Under the pieces are notes generated by a model. It had not been told where the DNA came from. It made no database searches and was given only the letters and a program-made list of their open reading frames with translations. A stretch of 64,000 nt of DNA from CBDDYU01 sp965235655. GTDB taxonomy: Bacteria > Pseudomonadota > Alphaproteobacteria > Pelagibacterales > Pelagibacteraceae. The number at the start of each line of letters is the position of its first letter. Position 1 is the stretch's first letter. The stretch lies in NCBI GenBank assembly GCA_965235655.1, contig CBDDYU010000001.1:248001-312000 (forward strand), read 5' to 3'. This document shows positions 1 through 8,688 of this stretch, one piece after another. The position numbers and the translations under genes were made by a program.

Positions 1-393
1 GAGATTATTTATTTATTACTAAGCCATGAAAAAAATTTAAGAATTTCTATTAAAATTTGTGTTAGTGAAAATGATTTAGTTCCAAGTCTGACCGATATTT
101 TTCCTTCGGCAAATTGGCAAGAAAGAGAAGTTTTTGACATGTATGGTATTAAATTTTCTAATCACCCAGATTTAAGAAGAATATTAACGGATTATGAGTT
201 TGAAGGATATCCTTTAAGAAAAGATTTTCCTCTTACGGGTCATAAAGAAGTTAGGTACGATTCGGAGTTACAAAAAGTAGTTTATGAACCTGTTAAATTA
301 GCTCAAGACTTCAGAGATTTTGATTTTGAAAGTCCTTGGGAAGGTTCTGAATATATAAATAAAGAGCAATTAAAAATAGAAAAAGAAAAATAG
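1..393 (+). CDS. nuoC: NADH-quinone oxidoreductase subunit C, copy 1 (5' end outside window)
   Basis: This is the C-terminal 130 codons of NuoC (30-kDa subunit), part of the peripheral arm of complex I. It is open from base 1 in frame 1 and identical to residues 73-202 of the complete copy at 8076-8684. The conserved EREVFDMYGIKF and HPDLRRIL blocks of the family are present, as is the acidic/aromatic tail before TAG. The start lies upstream of the window. nuoD begins 4 bases after the stop, so the two are probably co-transcribed. Only the window edge truncates it; the repeat structure implies the chromosome carries the rest. Confidence 0.95.
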   Translation, partial: EIIYLLLSHEKNLRISIKICVSENDLVPSLTDIFPSANWQEREVFDMYGIKFSNHPDLRRILTDYEFEGYPLRKDFPLTGHKEVRYDSELQKVVYEPVKLAQDFRDFDFESPWEGSEYINKEQLKIEKEK

Positions 394-397
394 AATA

Positions 398-1573
398 ATG
401 GCTAAGCATACAAAAACGATGAATCTAAATTTTGGACCTCAGCATCCAGCTGCCCATGGTGTTTTGAGATTAATTTTAGAATTGGATGGTGAGGTAATTG
501 AAAGAGCAGATCCTCATATTGGTTTGCTTCATAGAGGAACAGAAAAATTAATTGAGCACAAAACTTATACCCAAGCTATTCCTTACTTTGATCGATTAGA
601 TTATGTAGCTCCAATGAACCAAGAGCATGCATTTGCTCTGGCAGTTGAAAAATTACTTAAAATTGAAGTGCCTTCGAGAGCTCAGCATATAAGAGTGATT
701 TTTTGTGAAATAGGAAGAATTTTAAGTCATATACTTAATATTACAACTCAAGCTCTCGATGTGGGTGCTCTTACTCCATCATTGTGGGGATTTGAAGAAA
801 GAGAAAAGCTTATGGTTTTTTATGAAAGAGTTTCAGGATCAAGATTGCACGCTAATTATTTTAGACCAGGAGGTGTTCATATAGATATGCCTCACGGTTT
901 AGCAGAAGACATTTATGATTTTTGTAAAAATTTTCCAAAGGTTATAGACGACTTAGAAACTTTGTTGACGGATAATCGCATTTTTAAACAGCGAAACGTA
1001 AATATAGGAATTATTTCTAAACAAGAAGTTTTAGATCATGGTTTCTCAGGTGTAATGTTAAGAGGTTCAGGTATTCCCTGGGATATAAGAAAATCAAATC
1101 CGTATGAATGTTATGAAGAGTTTAATTTTAAAATTCCTGTAGGAAAAAATGGAGATTGTTACGATAGATATTTATGCAGGATCGAAGAGATGAGAGAAAG
1201 TACAAATATAATAATGCAAGCATTAGAAAAACTTCCTAAAGGACCGATCATGACTACGGACTCAAGAATTGGACCTCCTAAAAGACAAGCAATGAAGACT
1301 AGTATGGAAGCTTTGATAAATCATTTTAAACTGTATACGGAAGGTTACCACGTTCCATCAGGAGAGGTTTATGCAGCAGTAGAGGCTCCTAAAGGAGAGT
1401 TTGGAGTTTATCTTATTTCAGATGGCTCTAATAAGCCGTATAGATGCAAAATTAAAGCACCGGGTTTTGTTCATCTTCAGGCAATGAATTATATGATTAA
1501 AGGTCATATGTTAGCTGATGTACCTGCAGTTTTAGGCTCAATGGACATTGTATTCGGAGAAGTGGATCGATGA
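398..1573 (+). CDS. nuoD: NADH-quinone oxidoreductase subunit D, copy 1
   Basis: NuoD (49-kDa subunit, 391 aa) forms part of the quinone-binding pocket in the connecting region of complex I, next to NuoB. The N-terminal block FGPQHPAAHGVLRL and the HIGLLHRGTEKLIE block are family hallmarks, and the C-terminal DIVFGEVDR ending is typical of alphaproteobacterial and mitochondrial homologues. Length is normal. It overlaps nuoE by 4 bases (ATGA), implying translational coupling. I saw no nucleotide difference from copy 2 (8689-9864) in this gene. Confidence 0.98.
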   Translation: MAKHTKTMNLNFGPQHPAAHGVLRLILELDGEVIERADPHIGLLHRGTEKLIEHKTYTQAIPYFDRLDYVAPMNQEHAFALAVEKLLKIEVPSRAQHIRVIFCEIGRILSHILNITTQALDVGALTPSLWGFEEREKLMVFYERVSGSRLHANYFRPGGVHIDMPHGLAEDIYDFCKNFPKVIDDLETLLTDNRIFKQRNVNIGIISKQEVLDHGFSGVMLRGSGIPWDIRKSNPYECYEEFNFKIPVGKNGDCYDRYLCRIEEMRESTNIIMQALEKLPKGPIMTTDSRIGPPKRQAMKTSMEALINHFKLYTEGYHVPSGEVYAAVEAPKGEFGVYLISDGSNKPYRCKIKAPGFVHLQAMNYMIKGHMLADVPAVLGSMDIVFGEVDR

Positions 1574-2169
1574 GTGGAAAACACATAGCAAAAGAACAAC
1601 CTAAAAGCTTTATTTTTTCAGAAATTAATTTGAAAAAAAAAGATGAAATTTTAAAAAAATATCCTGAACAAAGAAAAAAAAGTGCAGTTATGCCTTTATT
1701 GTATTTAGCTCAAAAACAAAATGATGGATGGATACCTTTGGCAGGAATTCAGTATATTGCTGACCTACTAGAAGTGCCGTACATAAAAGTTTTTGAAGTT
1801 GCAACGTTTTACACCATGTACAATCTTGCTCCGGTTGGAAAATACTTTGTTCAAGTATGCACTACAACTCCATGTATGATTAGAGGATCTGGAAAAATTG
1901 TAGATATGTGTAAGAAATATATTTCTGAAAAAGAAGGTCATTTGAGCGAGGATAAAAAAAGCTCTTGGATTGAGGTGGAGTGTTTGGGGGCTTGTGTAAA
2001 TGCTCCCATGATACAAATTAATGATGATTATTATGAAGATTTAGATGAGCAGTCTGCTAAAAAAATTTTTCAAAGTTTTAATGATGATAGTTTACCCAGT
2101 ATCGGATCTCAAAAAGGAAGAAAAGGTTCTGAACCCATAAGAGATCGTTTAACTTTAATAAAAAATTAG
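1570..2169 (+). CDS. nuoE: NADH-quinone oxidoreductase subunit E, copy 1
   Basis: NuoE (24-kDa subunit, 199 aa) carries the [2Fe-2S] centre N1a in the NADH-oxidising arm. The four likely ligands sit in VQVCTTTPC and in ECLGACVNAP. The start codon overlaps the end of nuoD and the stop abuts the nuoF start with no gap. Two silent differences from copy 2 lie at 1977 (GTG versus GTA) and 1992 (GCT versus GCC). Length and motifs are normal, so this copy looks functional. Confidence 0.97.
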   Translation: MSGKHIAKEQPKSFIFSEINLKKKDEILKKYPEQRKKSAVMPLLYLAQKQNDGWIPLAGIQYIADLLEVPYIKVFEVATFYTMYNLAPVGKYFVQVCTTTPCMIRGSGKIVDMCKKYISEKEGHLSEDKKSSWIEVECLGACVNAPMIQINDDYYEDLDEQSAKKIFQSFNDDSLPSIGSQKGRKGSEPIRDRLTLIKN

Positions 2170-3432
2170 ATGCTAAAAGATAAAGATAGAATTTTTACAA
2201 ATTTATATGGCGACGATAGTTTTGATCTAAATTCATCTATAAAGCGTGGTGATTGGAAAGATATAAAAGAAATTACCAATAAAGGAAAAGACTGGATTAT
2301 AGATCAAATAAAAAAATCAGAATTAAGAGGAAGGGGTGGCGCTGGTTTCCCGACAGGTGTTAAATGGTCTTTTGCTCCTAAAGAAGTTAAAGAAGGAAGA
2401 CCTCACTATCTTGTAATTAATGCAGATGAATCTGAACCTGGCACATGTAAAGATAGAGATATTATTCGCTATGAACCGCAAAAATTAATCGAAGGATGCT
2501 TGATTGCTTCATATGCAGTTAGTGCAAACACTTGTTATGTTTACATAAGGGGAGAATATGTAAATGAGGGTAAAATTTTACAGCAGGCGATTGATCAAGC
2601 CTATGAGAAAGGTTATTTGGGAAAAAATGCTGCTGGCACTGGATGGGATTTGGATATGTATATCCATTTTGGAGCAGGAGCATATATTTGTGGAGAAGAG
2701 ACTGCTTTACTTGAAAGCTTAGAAGGTAACAAGGGCCAACCTAGATTAAAACCTCCATTCCCAGCTTTGGTAGGGCTTTATGGCTGCCCAACCATTGTCA
2801 ATAATGTAGAAACTGTAGCAGTTGTTCCAACTATTTTAAGAAGAGGAGCTGATTGGTTTGCGTCTTTTGGAAGACCAAAAAATAGAGGTACAAAAATTTT
2901 TTGTATTTCAGGAAATGTAAACAACCCTTGCAATGTTGAGGAGGAAATGAGCATACCTCTAAAAGATTTAATTGAAAAACATGCTGGCGGAGTAACAGGA
3001 GGTTGGGACAATCTTCAAGCTGTTATTCCAGGTGGATCTTCGATGCCTTTATTGCCAAAAAGAGTTTGTGAAACAATATTAATGGATTTTGATTCTTTAA
3101 TAGAAGCGAAGAGTGGACTTGGGACCGCAGGCATTGTTGTCATTGATAAATCGCAAGATATTGTTAAATGCATTTCTAGAATTGCAAGATTTTATAAACA
3201 CGAAAGTTGTGGACAGTGCACTCCTTGTAGAGAAGGCTCTGGGTGGATGTGGAGAATGTTAGAGAGAATTGGAAGGGGAGAAGCGGACATAGAAGAAATA
3301 GATATGTTAATGGATGTTACTAAGCAAATTGAAGGTCATACAATTTGTGCTTTTGGTGAGGGTTCTTCATGGCCAGTGCAAGGTTTATTAAGACATTTTA
3401 GAAAAGAAATGGAAGAGAAGTGTAATGCCTAA
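2170..3432 (+). CDS. nuoF: NADH-quinone oxidoreductase subunit F, copy 1
   Basis: NuoF (51-kDa subunit, 420 aa) binds NADH and FMN and holds [4Fe-4S] centre N3. Visible signatures are the glycine-rich RGRGGAGFPTG loop, the FMN-site motif GAGAYICGEETALLESLEG and the N3 ligand motif ESCGQCTPCREG with the last Cys in HTICAFGEG. Translation starts immediately after the nuoE stop. It overlaps nuoG by 8 bases. Two silent differences from copy 2 were found near the 3' end. Confidence 0.98.
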   Translation: MLKDKDRIFTNLYGDDSFDLNSSIKRGDWKDIKEITNKGKDWIIDQIKKSELRGRGGAGFPTGVKWSFAPKEVKEGRPHYLVINADESEPGTCKDRDIIRYEPQKLIEGCLIASYAVSANTCYVYIRGEYVNEGKILQQAIDQAYEKGYLGKNAAGTGWDLDMYIHFGAGAYICGEETALLESLEGNKGQPRLKPPFPALVGLYGCPTIVNNVETVAVVPTILRRGADWFASFGRPKNRGTKIFCISGNVNNPCNVEEEMSIPLKDLIEKHAGGVTGGWDNLQAVIPGGSSMPLLPKRVCETILMDFDSLIEAKSGLGTAGIVVIDKSQDIVKCISRIARFYKHESCGQCTPCREGSGWMWRMLERIGRGEADIEEIDMLMDVTKQIEGHTICAFGEGSSWPVQGLLRHFRKEMEEKCNA

Positions 3433-5437
3433 AGTTAAAGTAGATGGAATAGAAATTGAAGTTGAGAATGGAACCACGGTTTTACAAGCTTGTGAAATAG
3501 CTGGAAAAGAAATTCCAAGATTTTGTTATCATGAAAAATTATCCATAGCAGGAAATTGTAGAATGTGTTTAGTAGAAATGGAAAAATCACCAAAGCCAGT
3601 TGCATCATGTGCAATGCCAGTAGCAGAAGGGCAAGTTATTTATACGAATACACAAATGGTAAAAAAAGCAAGAGAAGGGGTAATGGAGTTCTTACTTATT
3701 AATCACCCCCTTGACTGTCCAATATGCGATCAAGGCGGAGAGTGTGATTTACAAGATCAATCAATGAAGTTTGGTGGTGGTAATTCTCGATACGAATTAA
3801 ATAAAAGATCAGTAAAAGAAAAATATATGGGTCCTTTAATTAAAACCCAAATGAACCGTTGTATTCACTGTACTCGATGTATTCGCTTTTCAGAGGAGTT
3901 AGCTGGCGTACCTGATTTAGGTGCAATAAATCGAGGTGAAAATATGGAGATTACTACTTTTCTTGAAAAAACGATTAATAGTGAGTTGTCAGCTAATGTA
4001 ATAGATCTCTGCCCTGTAGGTGCATTAACATCAAGACCTTATGCATTTGAAGCAAGACCTTGGGAGCTAACAAAAACTGAAACCATTGATGTGATGGATG
4101 CGGTTGGGTCCAATATTAGAGTTGATACTAAAGGCTGGGAGGTGAAAAGAATTTTACCTCGCACAAATGAAGAAATTAACGAAGAGTGGATTTCAGATAA
4201 AACAAGATATGCTTGTGATGGTCTGTTAAATAATAGGATAGATAGTCCTTTTGTACGAAAAAATGGAAAATTAATCGAGTGTTCTTGGGATGACGCATTT
4301 GTAGAAATTTCAAATCAAATTAACAAAACTGTTCGAGTAGGTGGAATAATTGGATCTACAGTTGATCTAGAGAGCATATATGCTTTTAAACTTTTAATTA
4401 ATAGTTTGGCAGGTTCAAATTCTATAGATTTTAGACAAAAAGATTTTTATTTTAATCCATCGCATCCTGGAAATTATTTATTCAATAGTTCAATTGAAGG
4501 AATTGATCATTCAGATTTGATTTTATTAATTGGCGCAAATCCTAGAACTGAAGCTACTATGGTTAATGCTAGAATTAGAAAAAATTATGCTCAAAAAAAA
4601 CTAGATATTTTTTCTATAGGCTTACCTGAAGATCAAACTTATAAAATTAATTTCTTGGGAGATAATTTAAGTATCTTAAGGGATATTCTAAATGAAAAAA
4701 ATTCTTTTTTTGAAAAGTTAGCAAAAGCAAGAAAACCAATGTTTATTATTGGTGAGTCTGTTTTAAATTCGCTTCAAGGTCAATTTGTAATTGAAACTTC
4801 AAAATTAATTTTAAAAAAATATAATCAACTCAATGCTTTAAATATTCTTCATCAATCCGCCTCATCAGTTGGAGCTATAATGATAGGAGCATATAATTTA
4901 ATAGAAAATGTTGTTCAAAATGAAATTTTGTATTTGTTAGGAGCTGATGAAATTAACATCGATAAAAAAAATAAGTTTATTATTTATCAAGGATCACATG
5001 CTAGTAAAAACGCAAAAATTGCTGATGTAATTTTACCAGGAGCAGCTTTTACTGAAAAAGATGGACTGTATGTAAATCTCGAAGGAAGGGTTCAGTCAGC
5101 TTATAGGGCCTCATATCCTCCAGGAAATGCAAAAGAGGATTGGAAAATATTAAGAGCTTTATCAGAAACGTTAAACAAAACCCTTAAATTTAATACAATT
5201 GAGGAACTCAGAATTAAATTATTCGAGTCCTTTCCTTCATTATCAAAAATCGATGAACTGCCGATTATAGATTATTCCAATTTAGATATTAGTGAAAAAA
5301 AATTAGATTTAGACTCTGTAGTTCACTACCAATATCTTGATTATTATCAATCCAATGAAATTGCTAGATCATCAGCTACAATGATGGAATGTAAAATTGC
5401 AAGAGAAAAATTAAAAAAAACTGGAACTGATGATTAG
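3425..5437 (+). CDS. nuoG: NADH-quinone oxidoreductase subunit G, copy 1
   Basis: NuoG (75-kDa subunit, 670 aa) is the large iron-sulfur subunit of the peripheral arm. The N-terminal ferredoxin domain has Cys ligands in CYHEKLSIAGNCRMC, then HPLDCPICDQGGECDLQ, then CIHCTRCIRF; a molybdopterin-oxidoreductase-like domain without an obvious cofactor site follows. The C-terminal half diverges more, as usual for NuoG. Twelve of the differences between the tandem copies fall here, three changing residues: V313, I318 and T375 in this copy are A, M and I in copy 2. It overlaps nuoH by 8 bases. Confidence 0.98.
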   Translation: MPKVKVDGIEIEVENGTTVLQACEIAGKEIPRFCYHEKLSIAGNCRMCLVEMEKSPKPVASCAMPVAEGQVIYTNTQMVKKAREGVMEFLLINHPLDCPICDQGGECDLQDQSMKFGGGNSRYELNKRSVKEKYMGPLIKTQMNRCIHCTRCIRFSEELAGVPDLGAINRGENMEITTFLEKTINSELSANVIDLCPVGALTSRPYAFEARPWELTKTETIDVMDAVGSNIRVDTKGWEVKRILPRTNEEINEEWISDKTRYACDGLLNNRIDSPFVRKNGKLIECSWDDAFVEISNQINKTVRVGGIIGSTVDLESIYAFKLLINSLAGSNSIDFRQKDFYFNPSHPGNYLFNSSIEGIDHSDLILLIGANPRTEATMVNARIRKNYAQKKLDIFSIGLPEDQTYKINFLGDNLSILRDILNEKNSFFEKLAKARKPMFIIGESVLNSLQGQFVIETSKLILKKYNQLNALNILHQSASSVGAIMIGAYNLIENVVQNEILYLLGADEINIDKKNKFIIYQGSHASKNAKIADVILPGAAFTEKDGLYVNLEGRVQSAYRASYPPGNAKEDWKILRALSETLNKTLKFNTIEELRIKLFESFPSLSKIDELPIIDYSNLDISEKKLDLDSVVHYQYLDYYQSNEIARSSATMMECKIAREKLKKTGTDD

Positions 5438-6431
5438 TGAATATTTAAATATAATATTTTTTGACAGCTTAAAAATTTTAGCTTTACTAATGCCAGTGTT
5501 AATTGCTGTTGCATTAATCGTTTGGGTTGATCGAAGAGTTTGGGGTTTGGTACAACTTAGAAAAGGTCCAAATGTAGTTGGTCCTTTTGGTTTATTACAA
5601 ACAGCAGCTGATGCACTGAAATATATTTTTAAAGAAATTATTATTCCTGCTGGAGCAAATAAGGTTATTTTTGTTTTAGCTCCAGTCGTTACAATGTCAC
5701 TTGCTCTATTGGCTTGGGCGGTAATACCTTTTGGTGAAAATCTTTATGTAACTAATATTAATGTAGGTATTCTATATTTATTCGCTGTTTCATCTCTCGG
5801 TGTATATGGAATAATTATGGCTGGCTGGGCATCGAATTCTAAATATCCTTTTTTAGGTGCCTTAAGATCAGCTGCACAAATGGTTTCATATGAAGTTTCT
5901 ATAGGTTTTATTATTGTTACTGTGTTGTTGTGCGTAGGTTCATTAAACTTAGTGGATATTGTGGTTGCTCAAAAAAAAATATGGTTTGCTATTCCTTTAT
6001 TTCCAATGTTTGTAATTTTTTTTATTTCTGCACTTGCAGAAACAAACAGACCTCCATTTGATTTGCCAGAGGCGGAAGCGGAATTAGTTTCTGGATATCA
6101 AACTGAGTACTCAGGAATGATGTATGCATTATTTTGGCTAGGTGAATATGCAAATATTCTTCTTATGTGTGCCCTAGGTTCAATTTTGTTTTTAGGCGGG
6201 TGGTTACCACCACTTGATATCTCACCTTTTAATTTAATACCTTCACCGATATGGTTAATTTTAAAAATTTTATTACTTTTTTTTGTTTTTGCATTGGTTA
6301 AGGCAATAGTACCTCGATATAGATATGATCAATTAATGAGATTAGGATGGAAAGTATTTTTACCTATTTCGTTATTATGGGTAATATTAACCTCATCTGT
6401 GTTATTTTACTTTAACCTTCTACCTAATTAA
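5430..6431 (+). CDS. nuoH: NADH-quinone oxidoreductase subunit H, copy 1
   Basis: NuoH (ND1, 333 aa) is the membrane subunit that joins the two arms and forms much of the quinone chamber. It is a polytopic protein of about eight membrane segments with the conserved RKGPNVVGPFGLLQ loop and the acidic RPPFDLPEAEAELV loop. Start overlaps nuoG; nuoI follows after 2 bases. Four silent differences from copy 2 were found, so the protein sequences are identical. Confidence 0.98.
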   Translation: MISEYLNIIFFDSLKILALLMPVLIAVALIVWVDRRVWGLVQLRKGPNVVGPFGLLQTAADALKYIFKEIIIPAGANKVIFVLAPVVTMSLALLAWAVIPFGENLYVTNINVGILYLFAVSSLGVYGIIMAGWASNSKYPFLGALRSAAQMVSYEVSIGFIIVTVLLCVGSLNLVDIVVAQKKIWFAIPLFPMFVIFFISALAETNRPPFDLPEAEAELVSGYQTEYSGMMYALFWLGEYANILLMCALGSILFLGGWLPPLDISPFNLIPSPIWLILKILLLFFVFALVKAIVPRYRYDQLMRLGWKVFLPISLLWVILTSSVLFYFNLLPN

Positions 6432-6433
6432 TT

Positions 6434-6919
6434 ATGAAATTTAGTCGAATTGTTAAAACAGTCTTTTTATTAGAATTTGTTAAAGGATTATTGTTGGCAA
6501 TTAAGTATATGTTTAAACCTAAAGCTACAGTCAACTATCCATTTGAAAAAGGACCGTTAAGTCCAAGATTTAGAGGTGAACATGCATTAAGAAGATATCC
6601 AAATGGAGAGGAGAGATGTATAGCCTGCAAATTATGCGAAGCCATTTGCCCCGCCCAAGCAATTACAATTGATGCAGAGCTTAAAGAAGATGGCTCAAGA
6701 AAAACAACTCGTTATGACATTGATATGGTTAAATGTATTTACTGTGGTTTGTGTCAAGAGGCTTGCCCAGTAGATGCAATTGTTCAGGGTCCAAACTTCG
6801 AATTCTCAACCGAAACTAAAGAGGAATTATATTACAATAAAGAAAAACTTTTAGATAACGGTGATCGATGGGAGAAAGAAATAGCTCATAATATAAAAAC
6901 AGATAAATCCTATAGATAA
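6434..6919 (+). CDS. nuoI: NADH-quinone oxidoreductase subunit I, copy 1
   Basis: NuoI (23-kDa subunit, 161 aa) holds the two [4Fe-4S] clusters N6a and N6b that pass electrons to NuoB. Both 8Fe ferredoxin motifs are intact: CIACKLCEAICP and CIYCGLCQEACP. The N-terminal segment resembles the amphipathic helix that lies on the membrane surface. Residue 7 is Val here and Ile in copy 2, and one further difference is silent. Length is standard for alphaproteobacteria. Confidence 0.98.
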   Translation: MKFSRIVKTVFLLEFVKGLLLAIKYMFKPKATVNYPFEKGPLSPRFRGEHALRRYPNGEERCIACKLCEAICPAQAITIDAELKEDGSRKTTRYDIDMVKCIYCGLCQEACPVDAIVQGPNFEFSTETKEELYYNKEKLLDNGDRWEKEIAHNIKTDKSYR

Positions 6920-6921
6920 CA

Positions 6922-7539
6922 ATGTTAGCGCACGCAATTATTTTTTACTTTTTTTCTTTTGTAGTAATAGCTTCTTCGGTGATGGTTATATCATCAAAAA
7001 ACACAGTGCATGCTGTTTTCTTTTTAATATTAGATTTTGTAAGTGTTGCTTGTCTTTTTATAATGCTTGGAGCAGAATTTTTAGGAATGATAACCTTAAT
7101 TGTTTATGTTGGAGCAGTTGCGGTGTTGTTTTTGTTCGTTGTTATGATGATTAATATTAATTTTTCAGAACTAAAAACTGGATTTTTAGATTATTTGCCA
7201 TTTGGAATGTTGATTGGAGTTGTCATTTTTATTGAATTAGTAATGATGATAAGTGCATGGAAATATAAAGCTGAATTTATTGTTACCAAAAAAATAGCCA
7301 AACCACTCGTGAGTAATACTGAAAGTCTTGGAATGATTATTTACACAGATTATATTTTATTTTTTCAAATTTCGGGTTTGATTTTATTAGTAGCAATGAT
7401 TGGAGCAATCGTTTTAACATTTAGAAGGAAAGATTCTTTAAGAAGGCAGGATATAACTACTCAAGTTTCCAGAGAAAGAGACGAATCTGTTGAATTGCGA
7501 GATGTTCCAAATTTTAAAGGTGTTAAAATTAATGATTGA
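6922..7539 (+). CDS. nuoJ: NADH-quinone oxidoreductase subunit J, copy 1
   Basis: NuoJ (ND6, 205 aa) is a membrane-arm subunit with about five hydrophobic segments. The third contains the characteristic glycine/valine-rich LIVYVGAVAVLFLFVVMM stretch that bends (pi-bulge) in complex I structures. The hydrophilic tail is rich in Arg, Asp and Glu. The stop overlaps the nuoK start by 8 bases. No difference from copy 2 was seen. Confidence 0.97.
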   Translation: MLAHAIIFYFFSFVVIASSVMVISSKNTVHAVFFLILDFVSVACLFIMLGAEFLGMITLIVYVGAVAVLFLFVVMMININFSELKTGFLDYLPFGMLIGVVIFIELVMMISAWKYKAEFIVTKKIAKPLVSNTESLGMIIYTDYILFFQISGLILLVAMIGAIVLTFRRKDSLRRQDITTQVSRERDESVELRDVPNFKGVKIND

Positions 7540-7843
7540 AATTACTTTAGCTCACTATCTTTTTTTATCAGCTGTAGTTTTTACTATAGGAATTATAGGA
7601 ATTTTTTTAAATCGAAAAAATGTAATTGTTATTTTAATGTCAGTTGAACTTATATTAATAGCAGTAAATATAAATTTAGTTTCGTTTTCAGTTTATTTAA
7701 ATGATTTAGTAGGACAGGTATTTACCATGTTTGTTTTAACTGTTGCCGCTGCAGAAGCAGCAATAGGCCTAGCTATATTAGTTGTTTTTTTTAGAAACAA
7801 AGGAAGCATTCACGTTGAGGATATAAATTCTCTAAAGGGTTAA
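7532..7843 (+). CDS. nuoK: NADH-quinone oxidoreductase subunit K, copy 1
   Basis: NuoK (ND4L, 103 aa) is a three-helix membrane subunit with the proton-pathway glutamates in VELILIAVNI and TVAAAEAAIGLAI. I place the start at the ATG giving MIEITLAHYLFLSA, which overlaps the nuoJ stop; a longer in-frame version would add 14 residues that read as the nuoJ tail in another frame and do not match the family. One silent difference from copy 2 lies at 7759. Confidence 0.96.
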   Translation: MIEITLAHYLFLSAVVFTIGIIGIFLNRKNVIVILMSVELILIAVNINLVSFSVYLNDLVGQVFTMFVLTVAAAEAAIGLAILVVFFRNKGSIHVEDINSLKG

Positions 7844-7845
7844 TT

Positions 7846-8073
7846 ATGGCTTATTTACTTATTTTTTTACCGTTAAGATATGTAATATCAATGGGAAGCT
7901 GTGCTAATGGAGGTGGTTATTATCATTATTCTTATTCAGTAGTTAGAGGTTGTGATCGAATTGTACCAGTTGATATTTATGTGCCAGGATGCCCTCCGTC
8001 TGCAGAGGCTTTGCTCTATGGTATTTTACAACTTCAAAAAAAAATTAGACGCGAAGGTAGTTTGCAAAGATAA
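7846..8073 (+). pseudogene. Chimeric nuoL'-'nuoB ORF at the duplication junction
   Basis: The first 10 codons (MAYLLIFLPL) and the upstream spacing equal those of the real nuoL at 16137. From 7876 the sequence continues in frame as the C-terminal part of NuoB: RYVISMGSCANGGGYYHYSY and VPGCPPSAEALLYGIL, ending REGSLQR. The fragment retains two of the four Cys ligands of cluster N2 (those in MGSC and PGCPP) but lacks the adjacent Cys pair and the N-terminal half. The 75-residue product is unlikely to assemble as NuoB or NuoL. It would be translated from the nuoL ribosome site and may only serve to keep the operon open between nuoK and the second nuoC. Confidence 0.93.
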
Positions 8074-8075
8074 AA

Positions 8076-8684
8076 ATGAAAGAAGAATATAATAATCTAA
8101 AGAGTTTAATAGAAAAAAATCAAAAAATAAAATTAACTAATTTAGAGCTAAATGACGATAATTTAATATTATCATCCTCTAAAGAAGATTTATTATTTAA
8201 TATTGATTTTTTAAAAAGAAGTTCAGATTTTAAGTTCAGACAATTAGTTGATATTCTTGGAGTTGATTATCCTCAAAGAGAAATTCGTTTTGAGATTATT
8301 TATTTATTACTAAGCCATGAAAAAAATTTAAGAATTTCTATTAAAATTTGTGTTAGTGAAAATGATTTAGTTCCAAGTCTGACCGATATTTTTCCTTCGG
8401 CAAATTGGCAAGAAAGAGAAGTTTTTGACATGTATGGTATTAAATTTTCTAATCACCCAGATTTAAGAAGAATATTAACGGATTATGAGTTTGAAGGATA
8501 TCCTTTAAGAAAAGATTTTCCTCTTACGGGTCATAAAGAAGTTAGGTACGATTCGGAGTTACAAAAAGTAGTTTATGAACCTGTTAAATTAGCTCAAGAC
8601 TTCAGAGATTTTGATTTTGAAAGTCCTTGGGAAGGTTCTGAATATATAAATAAAGAGCAATTAAAAATAGAAAAAGAAAAATAG
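8076..8684 (+). CDS. nuoC: NADH-quinone oxidoreductase subunit C, copy 2 (complete)
   Basis: Complete NuoC of 202 aa, the 30-kDa peripheral subunit that packs against NuoD and NuoB. The central QLVDILGVDYPQREIRFEI block and EREVFDMYGIKF are family signatures. The first 60 residues are poorly conserved, lysine- and leucine-rich, as often seen. ATG lies 2 bases after the stop of the junction ORF, the spacing expected after the native nuoB stop. It is identical to copy 1 over the shared part. Confidence 0.97.
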   Translation: MKEEYNNLKSLIEKNQKIKLTNLELNDDNLILSSSKEDLLFNIDFLKRSSDFKFRQLVDILGVDYPQREIRFEIIYLLLSHEKNLRISIKICVSENDLVPSLTDIFPSANWQEREVFDMYGIKFSNHPDLRRILTDYEFEGYPLRKDFPLTGHKEVRYDSELQKVVYEPVKLAQDFRDFDFESPWEGSEYINKEQLKIEKEK

Positions 8685-8688
8685 AATA

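Larger units (their letters stand above)
1..7875 (+). repeat. Tandem repeat copy 1 of an 8291-bp nuo segment (left end outside window)
   Basis: Position 1 aligns with 8292, and the match continues without indels to 7875, where the following sequence switches from nuoL to nuoB. The offset is always 8291. Copy 1 runs from codon 73 of nuoC to the tenth codon of nuoL; its missing left 416 bases lie upstream of the window. At least 23 substitutions separate it from copy 2, all between 1977 and 7759. Whether upstream holds normal nuoA-nuoB or a further repeat unit cannot be seen. Confidence 0.97.

Noticed and set aside
7490..7531. N-terminally extended NuoK (also at 15781-15822).
   Set aside because: The extra 14 codons are the nuoJ tail read in another frame; the MIEITLAHY start matches the family.
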